Assembly (NCBI GenBank): GCA_030538115.1
Contig: JAUNUP010000054.1
Coordinates: 1 to 7,353, forward strand
Source of the DNA: Dermatophilus congolensis
Lineage (GTDB): Bacteria; Actinomycetota; Actinomycetes; Actinomycetales; Dermatophilaceae
Direction: 5' to 3'
DNA: 7,353 nucleotides
Under the pieces are notes generated by a model, which did no database searches, was not told the DNA's origin, and was given only the letters and a program-made list of their open reading frames with translations. Position 1 is the stretch's first letter; each line of letters begins with the position of its first letter. Positions 5,909 to 7,353 of this stretch are shown here, one piece after another. The translations under genes and the position numbers were made by a program.

Positions 5909-7102
5909 CTAGTACCGAGGCTTGTGCGGCTCGATCGCGTCGATCCAGGCGAGGATTCCGCCCTCCAGGTGCCACACGTCGTCGCGGCCGGAGGCGAGTA
6001 CCGCGGCGAGCGCCTCCGCCGACCGCACACCACCCTTGCAGTACAGCACTGCGGGTCTGTCGCTCGGTACGAGTCCCGGGTCGGCGATGACCTCGCCCTT
6101 CGGTATCGACACCGCGGAGTCGATACGCACCAGCTCGAATTCGCCGGGCTCGCGCACGTCGACGAGGGTGAAGTCGAAGTCCCCGGCGTCGCGGTCGGCG
6201 AGCAGCACGGCCAACTCCTCCGCCGTGACGGTGGGAAGCTCGCCGGCCTCGTCCGAAGGCGCCTCCGACGCCGGAACCCCGCACAGCGCCTCGTAATCGG
6301 CCAGCTCCGTCACCGGAACGCGAGTCGGATCGGGCCGAAGCCGGATCTCCCGCCACGTCGCGGCGAGCGCGTCGTGAATCAGCAACCGCCCGACGAGGTT
6401 CGTGCCGACCCCCGTGACGAGGCGAACGACCTCCATCGCAAGCACCGATCCGACGGCCGCGCACAACGCCCCGACGACCCCGGCCTCCGCGCACGAGGGC
6501 ACGAGCCGCGGATCCGGGGGAGTGGGAAACACATCGCGATACACCGGTCCGCGGCCGGGCCAGAACGTGGTGGCCTGCCCGTCGAACCGCAGGATCGACC
6601 CCCACACGCACGGGATGCCGAGGATCTCGGCGGCGTCGGCGACGAGGTAGCGGGTGGCGAAGTTGTCGCAGCCGTCGACGACGATGTCCCAACCGGTCAT
6701 CACGTCGAGGGCGTTCTCGCTGGTCAGTCGTCCGTTGTAGGTGGTGACTCGGATGTCCGGGTCGAGGCGGATGAGGGTCTCGCGGGCGGAGTCGACCTTG
6801 GGGCGGCCGATCGAGTCAACGCTGTGGATCACCTGCCGTTGCAGGTTGGACAGGTCGACCACGTCGCTGTCGACGATGCCGAGGTGCCCGACTCCGGCGG
6901 CGGCGAGGTACATCAGCACAGGGGAGCCGAGGCCGCCCGCGCCCAGGACCAGCACTTTCGCGTTGAGCAGCCGACGCTGCCCCTCCACGCCGATGCCGGG
7001 GAGGATCGCGTGGCGCGCGTACCGTTCGGCCTGCGCCGTGGTCAGGGGCGGGCCCTGCTCCACGAGGGGCGCAAACGCGTCTGGGGTGTCGGCATCCGTC
7101 AT
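5909..7102 (-). CDS. moeZ: Adenylyltransferase/sulfurtransferase MoeZ (ThiF/MoeB domain plus rhodanese domain)
   Basis: A 397-residue two-domain cytoplasmic enzyme, close to the usual MoeZ length. The N-terminal E1-like domain (res ~20-260) adenylates the C-terminal glycine of small sulfur-carrier proteins (MoaD, CysO or ThiS type). It shows RYARHAILPGIG (27-38), the ATP-binding GAGGLGSP (54-61), VDSDVVDLSNLQRQ (77-90) with R89, VDGCDNFATRYL (142-153) and SCAEAG (203-208) with the conserved C204. The C-terminal rhodanese domain (~290-392) shows LVDVREPGEFE and the active-site loop CKGGVR with C355, the likely persulfide carrier that turns the adenylate into a thiocarboxylate. The zinc-binding CxxC pairs of E. 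coli MoeB are absent: GPVYRD stands where CxxC is expected. This matches the mycobacterial MoeZ form. The pathway is molybdopterin, cysteine or thiamine sulfur transfer; no carrier gene is in the window, so the partner is unknown. The ATG at 7102 is chosen because the family-like sequence starts shortly after it; the longer in-frame start at 7189 adds 29 polar residues of no known kind. The ribosome site is weak (AGGG shortly upstream). Confidence 0.92.
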   Translation of the reverse strand: MTDADTPDAFAPLVEQGPPLTTAQAERYARHAILPGIGVEGQRRLLNAKVLVLGAGGLGSPVLMYLAAAGVGHLGIVDSDVVDLSNLQRQVIHSVDSIGRPKVDSARETLIRLDPDIRVTTYNGRLTSENALDVMTGWDIVVDGCDNFATRYLVADAAEILGIPCVWGSILRFDGQATTFWPGRGPVYRDVFPTPPDPRLVPSCAEAGVVGALCAAVGSVLAMEVVRLVTGVGTNLVGRLLIHDALAATWREIRLRPDPTRVPVTELADYEALCGVPASEAPSDEAGELPTVTAEELAVLLADRDAGDFDFTLVDVREPGEFELVRIDSAVSIPKGEVIADPGLVPSDRPAVLYCKGGVRSAEALAAVLASGRDDVWHLEGGILAWIDAIEPHKPRY

Positions 7103-7260
7103 GGCCCTACCCTGCCACTGCGTCAGGTTCTTGCGCACACGGCCCTGGTGCTGACCGGCGGTTTTCCGATCGTGGCCACCGGATCGCACCTGGCAGCGCG
7201 CAAGAGCCCGCCTGAAATCGTTGGCCCGTCACGTAATCCTCCGGCAGACTGGATAGAGGC
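7103..7260. other. Upstream region of moeZ, no gene recognised
   Basis: About 158 bases of ordinary composition. On the minus strand the last bases before the moeZ ATG read CAGGGTAGGGCC, a weak ribosome site or an imperfect -10 (CAGGGT, one base off the TAGGGT seen before the CopD-CtaG gene). The moeZ promoter is presumably here, but no clear -35/-10 pair, tRNA or terminator hairpin stands out. The gene beyond, if any, lies outside the window. Confidence 0.4.
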
Positions 7261-7353
7261 GGGGCGGCCCCCCCGGGGGGGGGGGCCCCCCCCCCGCGGG
7301 GCGCCCGGCGCCCCGGGGCCCCGCCCCCCCCCAACCCCCCCCCGACGACCCCC
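7261..7353. other. Near-pure G/C low-complexity end, probable sequencing or assembly artefact
   Basis: Bases 7261-7332 contain no A or T at all, and the whole 93-base stretch has only four A and no T. It includes C7 followed by G11 (7275-7285) and C10 (7286-7295), then more C runs to the end. No coding pattern is seen. This is unlike the rest of the window and fits low-quality reads at a contig end better than real genome. Confidence 0.8.

Noticed and set aside
7103..7189. N-terminal extension of moeZ to an ATG at 7189
   Set aside because: The extra 29 residues are polar and unlike the family; length and homology to MoeZ are satisfied from 7102.
7107..7334. Minus-strand open frame starting in the G/C-only region
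   Set aside because: Its first half is translated from probable artefact sequence (Gly/Pro/Arg runs) and the rest has no recognisable protein pattern.

Overview
The window is high-GC DNA with strong G/C bias at third codon positions. All gene assignments point to an actinobacterium (Actinomycetota), perhaps a member of Micrococcales. The lineage signals are a Pat/HisC2-type aromatic aminotransferase, a CopD-CtaG fusion of the CtiP type, and a MoeZ (adenylyltransferase plus rhodanese) whose residues match the mycobacterial form. The narrower taxonomic guess is weak. The right end (7261-7353) is almost pure G/C homopolymer and is probably bad sequence at a contig end.

Layout, left to right. 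(1) 3-518, plus strand: the 3' end of a gene for a Thr/Pro/Arg/Glu-rich repetitive protein whose start lies outside the window. It is followed by a perfect 16-bp hairpin. (2) 589-1683, plus: pat, a PLP-dependent aromatic (phenylalanine) aminotransferase, with a -10-like TACAGT so close to the ATG that a leaderless mRNA is likely. (3) 1719-2198, minus, convergent with pat: a small two-pass membrane protein of unknown function. (4) 2241-3734, plus, divergent from (3) across only 42 bp: a 497-residue uncharacterised soluble protein with a Rossmann-like nucleotide-binding motif. (5) 3761-5800, plus, 26 bp after (4): a CopD-CtaG fusion membrane protein for copper delivery to cytochrome c oxidase. 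(6) 5909-7102, minus, convergent with (5): moeZ, which activates and sulfurates ubiquitin-like sulfur carriers. A 12-bp inverted repeat lies between (5) and (6). (7) 7103-7260: moeZ upstream region with no clear feature. (8) 7261-7353: probable artefact.

The genes are mostly housekeeping: aromatic amino acid synthesis, respiratory oxidase maturation, and sulfur-carrier activation. They do not form one pathway. I found no CRISPR array, tRNA, rRNA, transposase, phage gene or defence cassette. The least explained items are the Rossmann-like protein next to the copper gene, the small membrane protein divergent from it, and the repeat tail at the left edge, where one 14-residue unit is kept exactly while its DNA has diverged at synonymous sites.
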